A DNA stretch of 64,000 nt from positions 822,263-886,262 of the forward strand of contig NZ_ACJN02000003.1 of the NCBI RefSeq assembly GCF_000174435.1. The letters run 5' to 3'. Shown one piece after another: positions 36,524-44,404 of this stretch (positions are counted from its first letter, which is position 1; each line of letters starts with the position of its first letter). Origin of the DNA: Desulfonatronospira thiodismutans ASO3-1. GTDB taxonomy: Bacteria > Desulfobacterota > Desulfovibrionia > Desulfovibrionales > Desulfonatronovibrionaceae. The notes beneath the pieces are model-generated. The model was not told the DNA's origin, searched no databases, and saw only the letters and a program-made list of their open reading frames with translations. The position numbers were made by a program, and so were the translations under genes.

Positions 36524-36933
36524 TATTGTCCTCCTTCCCTGATTACAGTTTTAAGTCCCTGAAAATTTTTCTGCTGCACCATGCTAAGGGCATTGTACAT
36601 CAAGGTATTCTGGGACATGATGGACATTTCCTTGTCCAGGTCCACGGCGTCTTCCCCCTGGTAAACCCTGGGCTCCATGCTTTTTATAAACTGAGCATTA
36701 AACCCCTGGGGATCAAAAGCGCCTGATACATGCCCGGGATCGGTCCTGGCCATCTTGCCCCTGGCGTCAAGGTTCAGGGCTGATTGCAGCTGCTCTTCAA
36801 ACTCTACTCTCCTGGCCTGGTACCCCGGTGTTTTGACATTGGCCAGGTTGGAAGAGACAACATTTTGACGCTCAAGGCGCATGTCCAGCACCCTGGAAGT
36901 CAGTTGGATGTGATCGCCGAATAAAGCTTTCAT
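36523..36933 (-). CDS. flgB: Flagellar rod protein FlgB
   Basis: Proximal rod protein of 136 residues and first gene of the flgB-flgC-fliE-F-G-H-I operon. The rod motif reads QNVVSSNLANVKTPGYQARR. The C-terminal helix VDLDKEMSIMSQNTLMYNAL matches the family. A ribosome site AAAGGAGAA precedes the ATG at 36933. Upstream lies a sigma-54 promoter candidate. Confidence 0.95.
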   Translation of the reverse strand: MKALFGDHIQLTSRVLDMRLERQNVVSSNLANVKTPGYQARRVEFEEQLQSALNLDARGKMARTDPGHVSGAFDPQGFNAQFIKSMEPRVYQGEDAVDLDKEMSIMSQNTLMYNALSMVQQKNFQGLKTVIREGGQ

Positions 36934-37010
36934 CTGTTGTTCTCCTTTAAAATATTTCTACTGCTGTTTCTGGTTTAATGTTTCAAACAATCAACCTTAG
37001 CTCCTTTATT

Positions 37011-37026
37011 AGCAACTCCTGTTCCA
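37011..37026 (-). promoter_or_regulatory. flgB: Sigma-54 promoter candidate for the flgB operon
   Basis: On the minus strand the sequence reads TGGAAC-AGGAG-TTGCT. The sigma-54 consensus is TGGCAC-N5-TTGCW, so there is one mismatch, and the key GG and GC are kept with exact spacing. It lies 78 bp ahead of flgB. Sigma-54 control is common for early flagellar genes in this group. Confidence 0.6.
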
Positions 37027-37085
37027 TAATACCGGCTGACCTCCTGCCTGTTCACCAGCCGGGCCTTTCGCGGCCTTTTCCCGGC

Positions 37086-37116
37086 TGCGAGTTAAAAGTT
37101 ATCAGTTAATTGTTAA
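37086..37116 (-). repeat. 31-bp repeat, inverted partner of 30380-30410
   Basis: Runs from TGCGAGTTAAAAGTTATCAG to TTAATTGTTAA and is a perfect inverse of the copy before rfaE2. It is in the divergent spacer between flgB and the TPR gene. Confidence 0.92.
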
Positions 37117-37229
37117 TTGTTATCTGCTCCAGGACCTGGCAACAAAATCCTTCTCAGGGAATACAGGCATACATTTTGCTTCAAAAGAATCATTCAGAAA
37201 ATTTTGACCAACAACCACGGAGGAATGTC

Positions 37230-37790
37230 ATGGACAACAGTCTGGATTACCAAATCAACAAGGAGCTGGGTGAAAGCTACCTGTTCATGGGAGAACTGGA
37301 TAAAGCAGAAGAGCACTATAAAAAGGCGGCGGGTTCCAACGGCGTGCACGCCGAGCCCTATCTCGGCCTGGCCACCATAGCGGTTCAGAAGGGAGAACTG
37401 CAGAAGGCCCACTCCCTGTACTCCAAAGCCAGCAGCGTGGAAGCCAGCGACAAGGCCCTTGCAGGCCTGGCCCTGGTAGAAGCTGAAATAGGCTCACTGG
37501 AAAAGGCCTTTGAACTCCTGCAACAGGCCCTGACCCTCAAGCCCTCCAACCTAGTGGCCCTGCTGGCCATGGTGCAGGTCGGCCATGGGCTGCAGAGGCT
37601 GCAGGAAGTGCTGCCCTATCTGGAAGCTTATCTGGAAGTTGAGCCTGAAAATAATGACGTCAGGTTTGCCCTGGCCGGCTGCCTCAAGACCCTGGGCCAT
37701 GCCAGTGAGGCGCAAGAGCATGCGCGCAGGATCCTGGAGCAGGACCCCGAAAACACCGCGGCCGGTGAACTCCTGGCAAATGTTGCCTGA
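37230..37790 (+). CDS. TPR-repeat protein
   Basis: A 186-residue protein built of tetratricopeptide repeats (for example ELGESYLFMGELDKAEEHYK, PYLGLATIAVQKGELQKAHS, KALAGLALVEAEIGSLEKAF), with no signal peptide or other domain. The start at the ATG at 37230 has an ideal ribosome site, GGAGGA, 6 nt ahead; the longer open frame from 37110 runs through the 31-bp repeat and is not likely. TPR proteins mediate protein contacts. The partner is unknown, and it is transcribed away from the flagellar operon. Confidence 0.8.
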   Translation: MDNSLDYQINKELGESYLFMGELDKAEEHYKKAAGSNGVHAEPYLGLATIAVQKGELQKAHSLYSKASSVEASDKALAGLALVEAEIGSLEKAFELLQQALTLKPSNLVALLAMVQVGHGLQRLQEVLPYLEAYLEVEPENNDVRFALAGCLKTLGHASEAQEHARRILEQDPENTAAGELLANVA

Positions 37791-37882
37791 TTTTTTTTGC
37801 AGGCGCAGATGACAGCTGTCTAAGATAAGCAACTGTTCAGACTGCAGCCTCTGGACAGTATTGCGGGCAGAGTATCTGCTCC

Positions 37883-38057
37883 GTAACCATTCAGGGGGCT
37901 CCCCGATGGTGATTACTTGCACCAGGCCCAGGGGACTGTCCCCCGCTATGTACTAACTGTGCAAGCTCACAAAACTTCGCGCATGTACTTTTTGTATTGT
38001 GCTGAAAAAGGTGTCGCGGGGACTGTCCCCGGGCCGATTGAGGCACTGAATGGTTGC
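37883..38057. repeat. MITE-like unit with GTAACCATTCAGGGGG end and inner hairpin
   Basis: Left end GTAACCATTCAGGGGG at 37883-37898; right end CACTGAATGGTTGC at 38044-38057, an imperfect inverse. The left end also forms a local 34-bp hairpin with CCCCGATGGTGATTAC (37901-37916). Inside lies a hairpin with GGGGACTGTCCCCCGC (37931-37946) and its inverse (38016-38030). Confidence 0.75.
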
Positions 38058-38132
38058 TCAACTCCCGGCTTGAGCATTTTGACGAACAAAGACTCAACTC
38101 CAGGCTTGAGCAGAGTCAAGAGCACTGTGCCC

Positions 38133-38246
38133 ACTCCCCTCCTTGGGCAAGGAGGGGCAGGGGTGGTTGTATGAAAACCACTTCCACTAAACTCCCCTCC
38201 TTGGGCAAGGAGGGGCAGGGGTGGTTGTATGAAAACCACTTCCATA
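38133..38246. repeat. 58-bp direct repeat with hairpin CCCCTCCTTGGGCAAGGAGGGG
   Basis: Two nearly identical units start at 38133 and 38191. Each has the hairpin CCCCTCC-TTGGGCAA-GGAGGGG followed by CAGGGGTGGTTGTATGAAAA and CCACTTCCA. Related hairpins occur at 53404 and 58138 in inverted order with TTCATACAACCACCCC-type flanks. Confidence 0.88.
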
Positions 38247-38436
38247 TTTTGCCGGCACCTGACTACCCGGACCAAACGCTTCAGGCATAAGCTGCAAACC
38301 ATTCTCCTTTTCCTCCCCAAGACCATCCAGGACCGGGTTTACTGGAAATCTTAAATCCGGTCCGCAATTGCCCTGCCGGATACTTGTCTTTTGCAAAACT
38401 TTTTGGCATTCTTTTCAAAAAAGGAGAGAAAAGCAA

Positions 38437-39030
38437 ATGCAGTTATTGCCTGTAAAAAGAGCGCTTGTTAGTGTTACGGACAAGACCGGGATTACGGAAC
38501 TGGGCCAGTTTCTGTCGTCCATGGAAGTGGAAATTATTTCCACTGGAGGAACCAAAAAAATGCTGCAGGACAGCGGTGTAACTGTGACCTCGGTCAGCGA
38601 TATCACCGGGTTCCCCGAAATTCTGGGCGGCAGGGTCAAGACGCTGCATCCCCATATTCATGCCGGGGTCCTGGCGGACAAAGACAACCCGGAGCACATG
38701 GATACCCTGGACTCCATGAACATTCAGCCCATAGACATTGTCTGCGTGAATCTTTATGCCTTTGAACAGGCAGTCCAGGACGACCCCGGGATTGAAAAGG
38801 CTGTTGAGCAGATCGACATCGGCGGTCCCACCCTTTTGCGGGCAGCCGCCAAAAATCACGCCAGCATCTGCGTTCTGCCCGACCCGGAATTTTACCAGCC
38901 CTGCATGGATATGCTCCGTGATAAAAAAGGTATAGACCTGGACTTCAGGATTAAAACGGCATCTTTTACCTTCGCAAAAACCAGCCGCTATGACCAGGTC
39001 ATCTCGGGGTACTTCAACCAGAAAATATAA
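38437..39030 (+). CDS. purH: IMP cyclohydrolase (stand-alone MGS-like domain of PurH)
   Basis: Closes the purine ring, turning FAICAR into IMP. The 197-residue protein matches only the N-terminal methylglyoxal-synthase-like domain of bifunctional Pur[56 protein letters not shown] and the ending [11 protein letters not shown]. The AICAR formyltransferase domain is absent, so another gene must provide that step. The ATG at 38437 follows AAGGAGAG at good spacing. Confidence 0.92.
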   Translation: MQLLPVKRALVSVTDKTGITELGQFLSSMEVEIISTGGTKKMLQDSGVTVTSVSDITGFPEILGGRVKTLHPHIHAGVLADKDNPEHMDTLDSMNIQPIDIVCVNLYAFEQAVQDDPGIEKAVEQIDIGGPTLLRAAAKNHASICVLPDPEFYQPCMDMLRDKKGIDLDFRIKTASFTFAKTSRYDQVISGYFNQKI

Positions 39031-39065
39031 CCCTTACGCTTAAACCAACAAGACGGAGATTACTT

Positions 39066-40685
39066 ATAGCTCACAAACCTTTTGGAAATCTCACCGGCCT
39101 TAAGCCGCACCAGCTCAAGGCCCTGTCCAGGCTTTACTTCCGCAAGTTCCCTGCATCTTCCGGGTTTACCACGGAGCAGGCCAGGGAACTTGCCAGCCTG
39201 ACCCACCAGACAAAAAGACAGATCGGCCTGATCATAGACCGCCGCGGACATGTGCTCATGGTAATCGTGGGCGACCAGGGAGGCATACTCATTCCTGCCC
39301 TGGACCGGCTCCGGGAGAGCAGCGGCAGGCTCCGCGGGGTAAGACTGCTGCATACTCATATGGGCAGCACCTGCCTCACCGACGAAGACCTCATGGACAT
39401 GGTGTTTCTGCGTCTGGATTCCATATCGGTCATCACGGTGGATCCCCAGGGATTTCCCGACCAGTTCCAGTGGGCCCACCTCATGCCTCCCAACCGCGAG
39501 CGAACCCCCTACAGGATTTACCCCTCGCTGCACTGGAGCAGGGCCGGAGCAGACCATCAGGCCAGCGTGGAATCTCTGGAAAAAGAACTGGGCAGGGAAG
39601 GCACTGCACAGGAAGTATCTGCCGAGGGCAATGCCCTCCTGGTCAGCGTGGACACCCGTCCCAGGCAGGAACAGGAAAGGTCCCTGCAGGAAGTGGCTGC
39701 CCTGGCCGGGACCGCCGGCCTTGAAGTGTCGGATACACTGATTCAAAGGGTCCACAGGGTCAACCCCAAGTCCATTATGGGTAAAGGCAAGGTTGCCGAA
39801 CTGGAAGTCATGGCTCTGCAATCCAATGCATCGGTTATCATATTCGACCAGGAACTGAGCCCCACCCAGCTTCGAAACCTGACCTCCATTACCGACAGGA
39901 AGGTTATTGACCGCACCCAGCTTATCCTGGACATTTTTGCCCAGCGGGCCACTTCCAGGGCGGGCAAGCTGCAGGTGGAAATGGCTCAGCTCAAATACAC
40001 CCTGCCCAGGCTCATCCAGCAGGACCGAGCCCTTAGCCGCCTGGCCGGGGGAATCGGTGGAAGAGGCCCCGGAGAAACCAAGCTGGAGCTGGACAGGCGC
40101 AAAATCAGGGACCGCATTACCAGGATCAAGGACGAACTGCAGAAGCTGCGCAGACACAGGGAAAATATCCGGGCCAGACGAGTGGAAACTGATGTCCCTG
40201 TGATTTCCTTAGTGGGCTATACCAATGCCGGCAAGTCCACCCTGCTCAATACTTTGACCCGCAGCAGGATCCTGGCCGAAGACAAGCTCTTCGCCACCCT
40301 GGACCCCACCAGCCGCAGGCTGCGCTTTCCCGATGAAAGAGAGGTGGTCCTCACCGACACTGTGGGATTTATAAAGGATCTGCCTGAAGACTTGCGCGAG
40401 GCTTTCATGGCCACCCTGGAAGAGCTTTCCCTGGCCAGGGTGCTGGTACACGTGGCTGACGCCTCCCACCCCGAGGTGGAGGAGCAGGTGGAAGCGGTGC
40501 AGGGCCTGCTAAGGCTCCTTGAGCTTGAAGACAAGCCTTTGGTCATGGTTTTGAACAAGTGGGACCTGGTAACCCAGGACAGAAAAGAAATCCTGCAGAA
40601 CGTATTTCGGGATGCAATTCCCGCCAGCGCCCAGGAAGAAGAAACCCTGACTCCCCTTGTACAGACCCTGGAAAGACTGCTTTAG
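39066..40685 (+). CDS. hflX: GTPase HflX, probable non-standard start codon
   Basis: Ribosome-associated GTPase that splits stalled ribosomes under stress. The G-domain shows [15 protein letters not shown] (G1), [12 protein letters not shown] (G3) and LNKWDL (G4). The HflX-specific segment [18 protein letters not shown] is also present. Conserved N-terminal sequence ([20 protein letters not shown]) continues well upstream of the first ATG/GTG/TTG in frame, which is a GTG at 39252. The frame is open from 38994, and the only codon placed properly after a ribosome site (GACGGAGA at 39052-39059) is ATA at 39066. That gives 539 residues. A start at 39252 would remove about 62 conserved residues. 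A base error in ATG is the other simple explanation. Confidence 0.85.
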   Translation: MAHKPFGNLTGLKPHQLKALSRLYFRKFPASSGFTTEQARELASLTHQTKRQIGLIIDRRGHVLMVIVGDQGGILIPALDRLRESSGRLRGVRLLHTHMGSTCLTDEDLMDMVFLRLDSISVITVDPQGFPDQFQWAHLMPPNRERTPYRIYPSLHWSRAGADHQASVESLEKELGREGTAQEVSAEGNALLVSVDTRPRQEQERSLQEVAALAGTAGLEVSDTLIQRVHRVNPKSIMGKGKVAELEVMALQSNASVIIFDQELSPTQLRNLTSITDRKVIDRTQLILDIFAQRATSRAGKLQVEMAQLKYTLPRLIQQDRALSRLAGGIGGRGPGETKLELDRRKIRDRITRIKDELQKLRRHRENIRARRVETDVPVISLVGYTNAGKSTLLNTLTRSRILAEDKLFATLDPTSRRLRFPDEREVVLTDTVGFIKDLPEDLREAFMATLEELSLARVLVHVADASHPEVEEQVEAVQGLLRLLELEDKPLVMVLNKWDLVTQDRKEILQNVFRDAIPASAQEEETLTPLVQTLERLL

Positions 40686-40697
40686 ACCTGCCGGTTT

Positions 40698-41669
40698 TCA
40701 CCAGTGGTGCTTGAAAAAGTTGGCCTGATCCTGGTGGGGGCGGGTCTTGTCTTCTATCCTGGCCAGTTCATCGCTGGAGAAAGCTTCGAACTCCCTGGCA
40801 ATGCGGGCGTTTTCCTCCACCTCTTCTAAGCTGGAGATGCCTATGATGGCTGTACTTACTGGAAAACTTAAAGTATATCCCAGGGCTTCCTGCATGGAAA
40901 CGGCACCTCCGGGTTTGAGAATGCGGCTGACTGCGGTTACCTTCATGGCGATAATTCCCATCTGCTTTTCTGCCGCCTTTTCCAGAAGATCCTCCTGAAA
41001 TGGCCGGTAATGTATGTCTCCAGCGTTGAGGGTGAGAAGGACAGTGTCGAAATCATGGCGGGTTATGCCCCGGATAAGCACATCCGGGTCCTTGTGCCCG
41101 GTGATGCCCATGTTGCGGATGACCTTTTCCGATTTAAGCTTTTCCATGGCCCGGACCGCCCCCTGCCTGCCTAAGGCCTGGTCCACGTCATCATTTACCC
41201 GGACACTGTGCACCTGATACAAATCCAGGTAGTCAGTCTGCAGGCGTTTCAGGCTCTGCTCGATCAGGCGCATGGTCCCATCGTAGGTGCGGTCCTGGGT
41301 CTTGGAGGCCAGAAAAACCTCCTTTCGCCTGCGGGACATGACCTGGCCGATGTTGCTCTCGCTGCCTCCTCCACCGTATGTAGGAGAGGTGTCGATATAG
41401 TTTACCCCAAGATCCAGAGCCTTGTCTATTATGGCTTCTGCCTCGTCCTGCCTGCCGGACTGCTGCACTGTGGCTTCGCCGCCCAGGCTGAATATGGATA
41501 CCTGGTGACCGGTGCGTCCAAGCTTTCTTCTGGGCATGTCCTTTGAGTCTGCATCAGCTGCAGACACAGCTGCCGGGCCGCCCGCTGCTTCAATACCGGT
41601 TATTCCCAGTCCGGCAACCGCCCCGGCAGTGGTGCACATAAATTTCCTGCGGTCCATCTTTTTTTGCAT
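40698..41669 (-). CDS. Tat-exported aldo/keto reductase
   Basis: NADPH-type oxidoreductase of 323 residues with a twin-arginine leader (KKMDRRKFMCTTAGAVAGLG, up to about residue 35), so probably periplasmic. The aldo/keto reductase residues are present: Asp and Tyr in NYIDTSPTYGGGGSE, Lys in VFLASKTQDR and His in LYQVHSV. The C-terminal end keeps part of a family pattern (LARIEDKTRPHQDQANFFKH). No 4Fe-4S motif was seen. Convergent with hflX, 12 bp apart. Substrate unknown. Confidence 0.88.
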   Translation of the reverse strand: MQKKMDRRKFMCTTAGAVAGLGITGIEAAGGPAAVSAADADSKDMPRRKLGRTGHQVSIFSLGGEATVQQSGRQDEAEAIIDKALDLGVNYIDTSPTYGGGGSESNIGQVMSRRRKEVFLASKTQDRTYDGTMRLIEQSLKRLQTDYLDLYQVHSVRVNDDVDQALGRQGAVRAMEKLKSEKVIRNMGITGHKDPDVLIRGITRHDFDTVLLTLNAGDIHYRPFQEDLLEKAAEKQMGIIAMKVTAVSRILKPGGAVSMQEALGYTLSFPVSTAIIGISSLEEVEENARIAREFEAFSSDELARIEDKTRPHQDQANFFKHHW

Positions 41670-41726
41670 AAATTCTGCTTTCAGGCTGAATTGTTTTCCA
41701 TACAGGACAAGAGACAGTCCATTGAT

Positions 41727-41788
41727 GCAAGCATTCAGGCGGTCCTCGGTGGTGACTGATGGCCGATACCTGCCCCCTGAATGGTTAC
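41727..41788. repeat. MITE-like short unit (GTAACCATTCAGGGG family)
   Basis: A 62-bp unit. The right end CCCCCTGAATGGTTAC is at 41773-41788. The left end GCATTCAGGCGG is degenerate. The interior GGTCCTCGGTGGTGACTGAT is nearly the same as in the unit at 48168-48225. Confidence 0.7.
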
Positions 41789-42491
41789 TTTTCTTCTATG
41801 TTCCCATAGACTCCTCATTCATCTCGTTTACAGATAGGGATAAGCTAAGTATTGTATTAATTTTCTGTAACCTTTTCTAGGAGGTCGGTGAATTCCTCTA
41901 TAGAGGAGCACTTGAAAGACATCTCAAACAAATCGTTCAGGGTATCTACATCTTGGATAAACCTTATCTGTTCCTTGATATTCGGCTTTACTAAATCAAA
42001 CCTCATTTTAAGGGATTTGACTAGCATTTCTTGGGTTGTTTTAAGTTCACTCTGCTTCTCCCATATAGGTTTTTCTTGTAAAAACCTCTGTTCCGTCCTC
42101 TCATCCCCTTCTCTTCTAAACATTTCAGCTATGGTTCCCATATATTCCTCCCCTTCGTCTATCTCGGTTTCGGCAATCTTTTTTATATCAATATATTCCT
42201 TTTCGTCCCTGGTTACCTCCAGGTAGTGCAAAATCATTTGCACAAAATCAAGTAAGCGCGCCTTGGGATCAACCTTCTTTATCAATTGAAAGGCTTTTTG
42301 GACCCCTTGCATGAATTCTGGAGACCCGGAATACCGCCAGAGGGTAAAAAGAGCTTTTAAAGTTTCATCAAAATCGTAATCTTCCAGGTCATCATTTACA
42401 GCATCATACAACAAAAAGTTAAAGTCAGGAATGAAAATTGTGAAATCATCAGAGGGCAGATCCACCAGGTCTGACACCTTGGTGGGCTTCC

Positions 42492-42889
42492 ACCCTTCAA
42501 GGGGGAGATATTCCAATTTGCCTGTCTGCCAGGCGGGTAATGCCTTGCTTGGTCTCTTTATTCTTCAAAACCGTGTGTGCAAAGCACCCGCCTGCCCGCT
42601 AAAATTCCGCAGGACAGCAAAGCGTGTTTTAGTCGGGTGTGAAGCCTTAAGGCTTCCCGTGCCAGAGAAGATTTTTTTGGCACGGGCAACTTCGTTGCTC
42701 ATCCCGGTGAAACCAGCTACGCTGACCCAGCACTCACTTTTCCATTTGTTTGCTTGTGATGAAACCGAAATTATTAAAGTGAGTGCTGGGTGTTTCACGG
42801 GACAGGCGGGCGGCTTTGCCGCTCACGGTTGGGGAGTACGCCTCAAGTCTATTCCCGGTGGCGATTGCTGGCACCCCTTGAATGGTTAC
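42492..42889 (-). mobile_element. MITE-like element, large copy A (inside the Rpn gene)
   Basis: Read on the minus strand it starts with GTAACCATTCAAGGGGTGCC and ends near GAATATCTCCCCCTTGAA, matching both ends of copy C at 62793-63088. The interior holds a chain of short hairpins: GCGGCAAAGCCGC, GCAACGAAGTTGC, CCCGTGCC paired with GGCACGGG, and GAAGCCTTAAGGCTTC (42652-42667). Compared with copy C it has an extra insert at 42727-42789 (a separate palindromic element). It encodes no protein of its own. Confidence 0.85.
42727..42789. repeat. 63-bp palindromic element nested in copy A
   Basis: Perfect 14-nt arms CCAGCACTCACTTT (42727-42740) and AAAGTGAGTGCTGG (42776-42789) around a 35-nt centre. 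The same arms occur at 46145-46198 with a different centre. Copy B and copy C lack it, so it entered copy A later. Confidence 0.88.
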
Positions 42890-43487
42890 GGTTTCACCAG
42901 TATTTTTCTGGTATTGCTCCCAGAACTCAAGGATGTACCTCAGGAACTGCAGCGGGGTATTCTTCTTGAAGGTGCTTTTGTGCTCCAGGAGGAAAAATAC
43001 CTTGGCTACATATGAACCGCACTTGGTCGGCACGCTGACAACCAGGTCGGAATAGTAACCCTGCAGGCTCTTGGGCAGATATGAGTCCTTCTCGTAATAA
43101 ATCTTATTAAAATTAAGCTGCTTCACGATTTCTTCAGGAAGCATGGATTTTAATAAGCTGATGGCATTCAGCCGGTCCGACAAAAAGTACTTGATGGTGC
43201 TGTCGTGAATATTTGTCGTGCTCATGCTTGTATAATACTCCCTTCGAATCTGGCTGGCAAGCACTGTCACAAAAATCTCAACTTTGCTGAAAACTGGCAT
43301 TTTTCAAAAAACCCTGCTGACCACCCTGCCCTTGCTGCCGGGCCGGTATCTTTTCCAGTATCAATCAATCAACTTTAAGGGGCTACACTTAATAAGCAGG
43401 TCAACCCTAAGCTTTTTCTCTGTCCACAATGAATAACAAGATGGAAGGCAACAGGTTGTTGACGATGTATATACAAAACTTTAAATA

Positions 43488-43763
43488 ATGGGAATGAAGA
43501 TTAAATGGGATGAGGACAAAAATGAGTGGCTGCAGGAAAACAGACTGATTTCCTTTGAAGAAATCAAGGGAATGCTGCTACGCGGGGAATACCTGGATAT
43601 TGTTGAAAATCCTGCTCGGGACAACCAGATGTATTTTGTACTCCTGATTCAAGGCTACACTTGGCTTGCTCCCTTCGTTATCGACGAGAGTGATGAGCTT
43701 ATTTTTTTGAAAACGGCTTTTCCAAGCCGCAAATACCACAAGAGATACCAGGAGGAATCATGA
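43488..43763 (+). CDS. BrnT-like toxin of a type II toxin-antitoxin pair
   Basis: A 91-residue protein that resembles BrnT, a RelE-fold ribonuclease. The start KIKWDEDKNEWLQENRLISF matches the BrnT opening (W-D-x-x-K-N, then ISFEE). The end LKTAFPSRKYHKRYQ resembles the catalytic R/H-rich tail. It differs from standard BrnT in the middle, so the family call is moderate. Its stop overlaps the antitoxin start by 4 nt. Toxin-first order is normal for brnTA. Confidence 0.7.
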   Translation: MGMKIKWDEDKNEWLQENRLISFEEIKGMLLRGEYLDIVENPARDNQMYFVLLIQGYTWLAPFVIDESDELIFLKTAFPSRKYHKRYQEES

Positions 43764-44056
43764 AATACGAATTGACACCGGAAGAACAGGAAATGGAGAA
43801 CAGTGCGGACCAGCTTAGATCCGTTAGTGGAGAAAAGCGGCAAAAGGTCGAGGACATGCTTGGACGCGCCAGAAAAAACGAGGTGATAAGCTTACGCATC
43901 TCTGAGGCTGACCTGGAAATGATCAGAAACCAGGCGGCAGCGCAGGGCCTTCCTTACCAGACTTTTATCAACAGCATTCTGCACAAATACGTTACCGGAC
44001 AGTTGTACGACAGACAGGAGGTCAGAAAGCTACTGGCGGAAATGCGGGGAACCTGA
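43760..44056 (+). CDS. BrnA/CopG-like antitoxin
   Basis: A 98-residue protein with a ribbon-helix-helix region (EVISLRISEADLEMIRNQAA, GLPYQTFINSILHKYVTGQL), typical of BrnA and CopG antitoxins, which bind DNA as dimers and repress their own operon. The N-terminal part is acidic and helical. Overlap of 4 nt with the BrnT-like gene (ATGA). A MITE-like unit begins 10 bp after its stop. Confidence 0.78.
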   Translation: MKYELTPEEQEMENSADQLRSVSGEKRQKVEDMLGRARKNEVISLRISEADLEMIRNQAAAQGLPYQTFINSILHKYVTGQLYDRQEVRKLLAEMRGT

Positions 44057-44066
44057 TCTCCCAGCA

Positions 44067-44142
44067 GTAACCATTCAGGGGGGGGGGAATCAACGCCTCT
44101 GGCGTGACTGCAATCAACATCGAGGACACCCTGAATGGTTAC
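44067..44142. repeat. MITE-like 76-bp unit with two clear ends
   Basis: Left end GTAACCATTCAGGG (44067-44080) and right end CCCTGAATGGTTAC (44129-44142) are exact inverses over 14 nt. The interior is short and differs from the other units. A run of 10 G follows the left end. It directly precedes copy B, so the two may be one composite of 288 bp (44067-44354). Confidence 0.85.
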
Positions 44143-44354
44143 ATGAGTGACAGGCATGCAAACCCTTCCAGAACTCTTTATTCTTAAAAACCGTGTGTGC
44201 GGAGCACCCGTGTGAAGCTGAATGCTTCCCGTGCCGGAGAAGATTTTTTGGCACGGGCAACTTCGTTGCTCACGGGCGGCTTTGCCGCTCACGGTTGGGA
44301 AATACGCCTCAAGTCTATCCTCGGTGGCGATTGCTCCCCCCCCTGAATGGTTGC
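44143..44354 (+). mobile_element. MITE-like element, copy B
   Basis: Ends with CCCCCTGAATGGTTGC (44339-44354). Within it, outer arms AACCGTG (44189-44195) and CACGGTT (44290-44296) enclose a row of small hairpins: GTGCGGAGCAC, GAAGC/GCTTC (44215-44229), CCGTGCC/GGCACGG with a 14-nt loop, GCAACTTCGTTGC and GCGGCTTTGCCGC. The subterminal CTCGGTGGCGATTGCT is shared with copies A and C. No coding potential; it fills the gap between the antitoxin and the first porin. Confidence 0.8.
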
Positions 44355-44404
44355 TCACTCAAGAGGCTTTGCATGCTTCCTGCTCCACTGAAGTGTTATG
44401 CTGG

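Larger units (their letters stand above)
37791..38436. other. Repeat-rich intergenic region
   Basis: About 650 bp with no gene, made almost wholly of repeats: a MITE-like unit (37883-38057) that encloses a GGGACTGTCCC hairpin, a 36-bp-spaced pair of CTCAACTCC(C/A)GGCTTGAG hairpins (38057-38074 and 38093-38110), and a 58-bp direct repeat (38133-38246). The last 190 bp before purH look unique. Confidence 0.75.
41857..43225 (-). pseudogene. Rpn-family nuclease/transposase gene broken by a MITE-like element
   Basis: Two open frames on the same strand are the two halves of one protein of the Rpn (recombination-promoting nuclease, PD-(D/E)XK) family. The N-terminal half (from ATG at 43225; an upstream in-frame start at 43300 is less likely) has the nuclease core YYSDLVVSVP and VFFLLEHKSTFKKNTPLQFL, with the D and E-x-K residues. 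It runs to WEQYQKNTGET. The C-terminal half starts in frame near GWKPTKVSDLVDLPSDDF, followed by IPDFNFLLYDAVNDDLEDYD, and runs to 41857. In between lies a 398-bp non-coding element (42492-42889), and the usual segment of the family that links these parts is missing. The gene is therefore inactive or makes only a truncated product. Confidence 0.82.

Noticed and set aside
37110-37229. Longer start for the TPR protein at 37110
   Set aside because: The extra 40 codons run through the 31-bp repeat and have no ribosome site, while the ATG at 37230 has an ideal one.
38133-38246. CRISPR array
   Set aside because: Only two units with a 58-bp period and no distinct spacers; they are direct repeats of a hairpin element. 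No cas genes are present in the window.
39060-40157. 365-aa open frame on the minus strand across hflX
   Set aside because: Antisense shadow of a clearly conserved GTPase gene.
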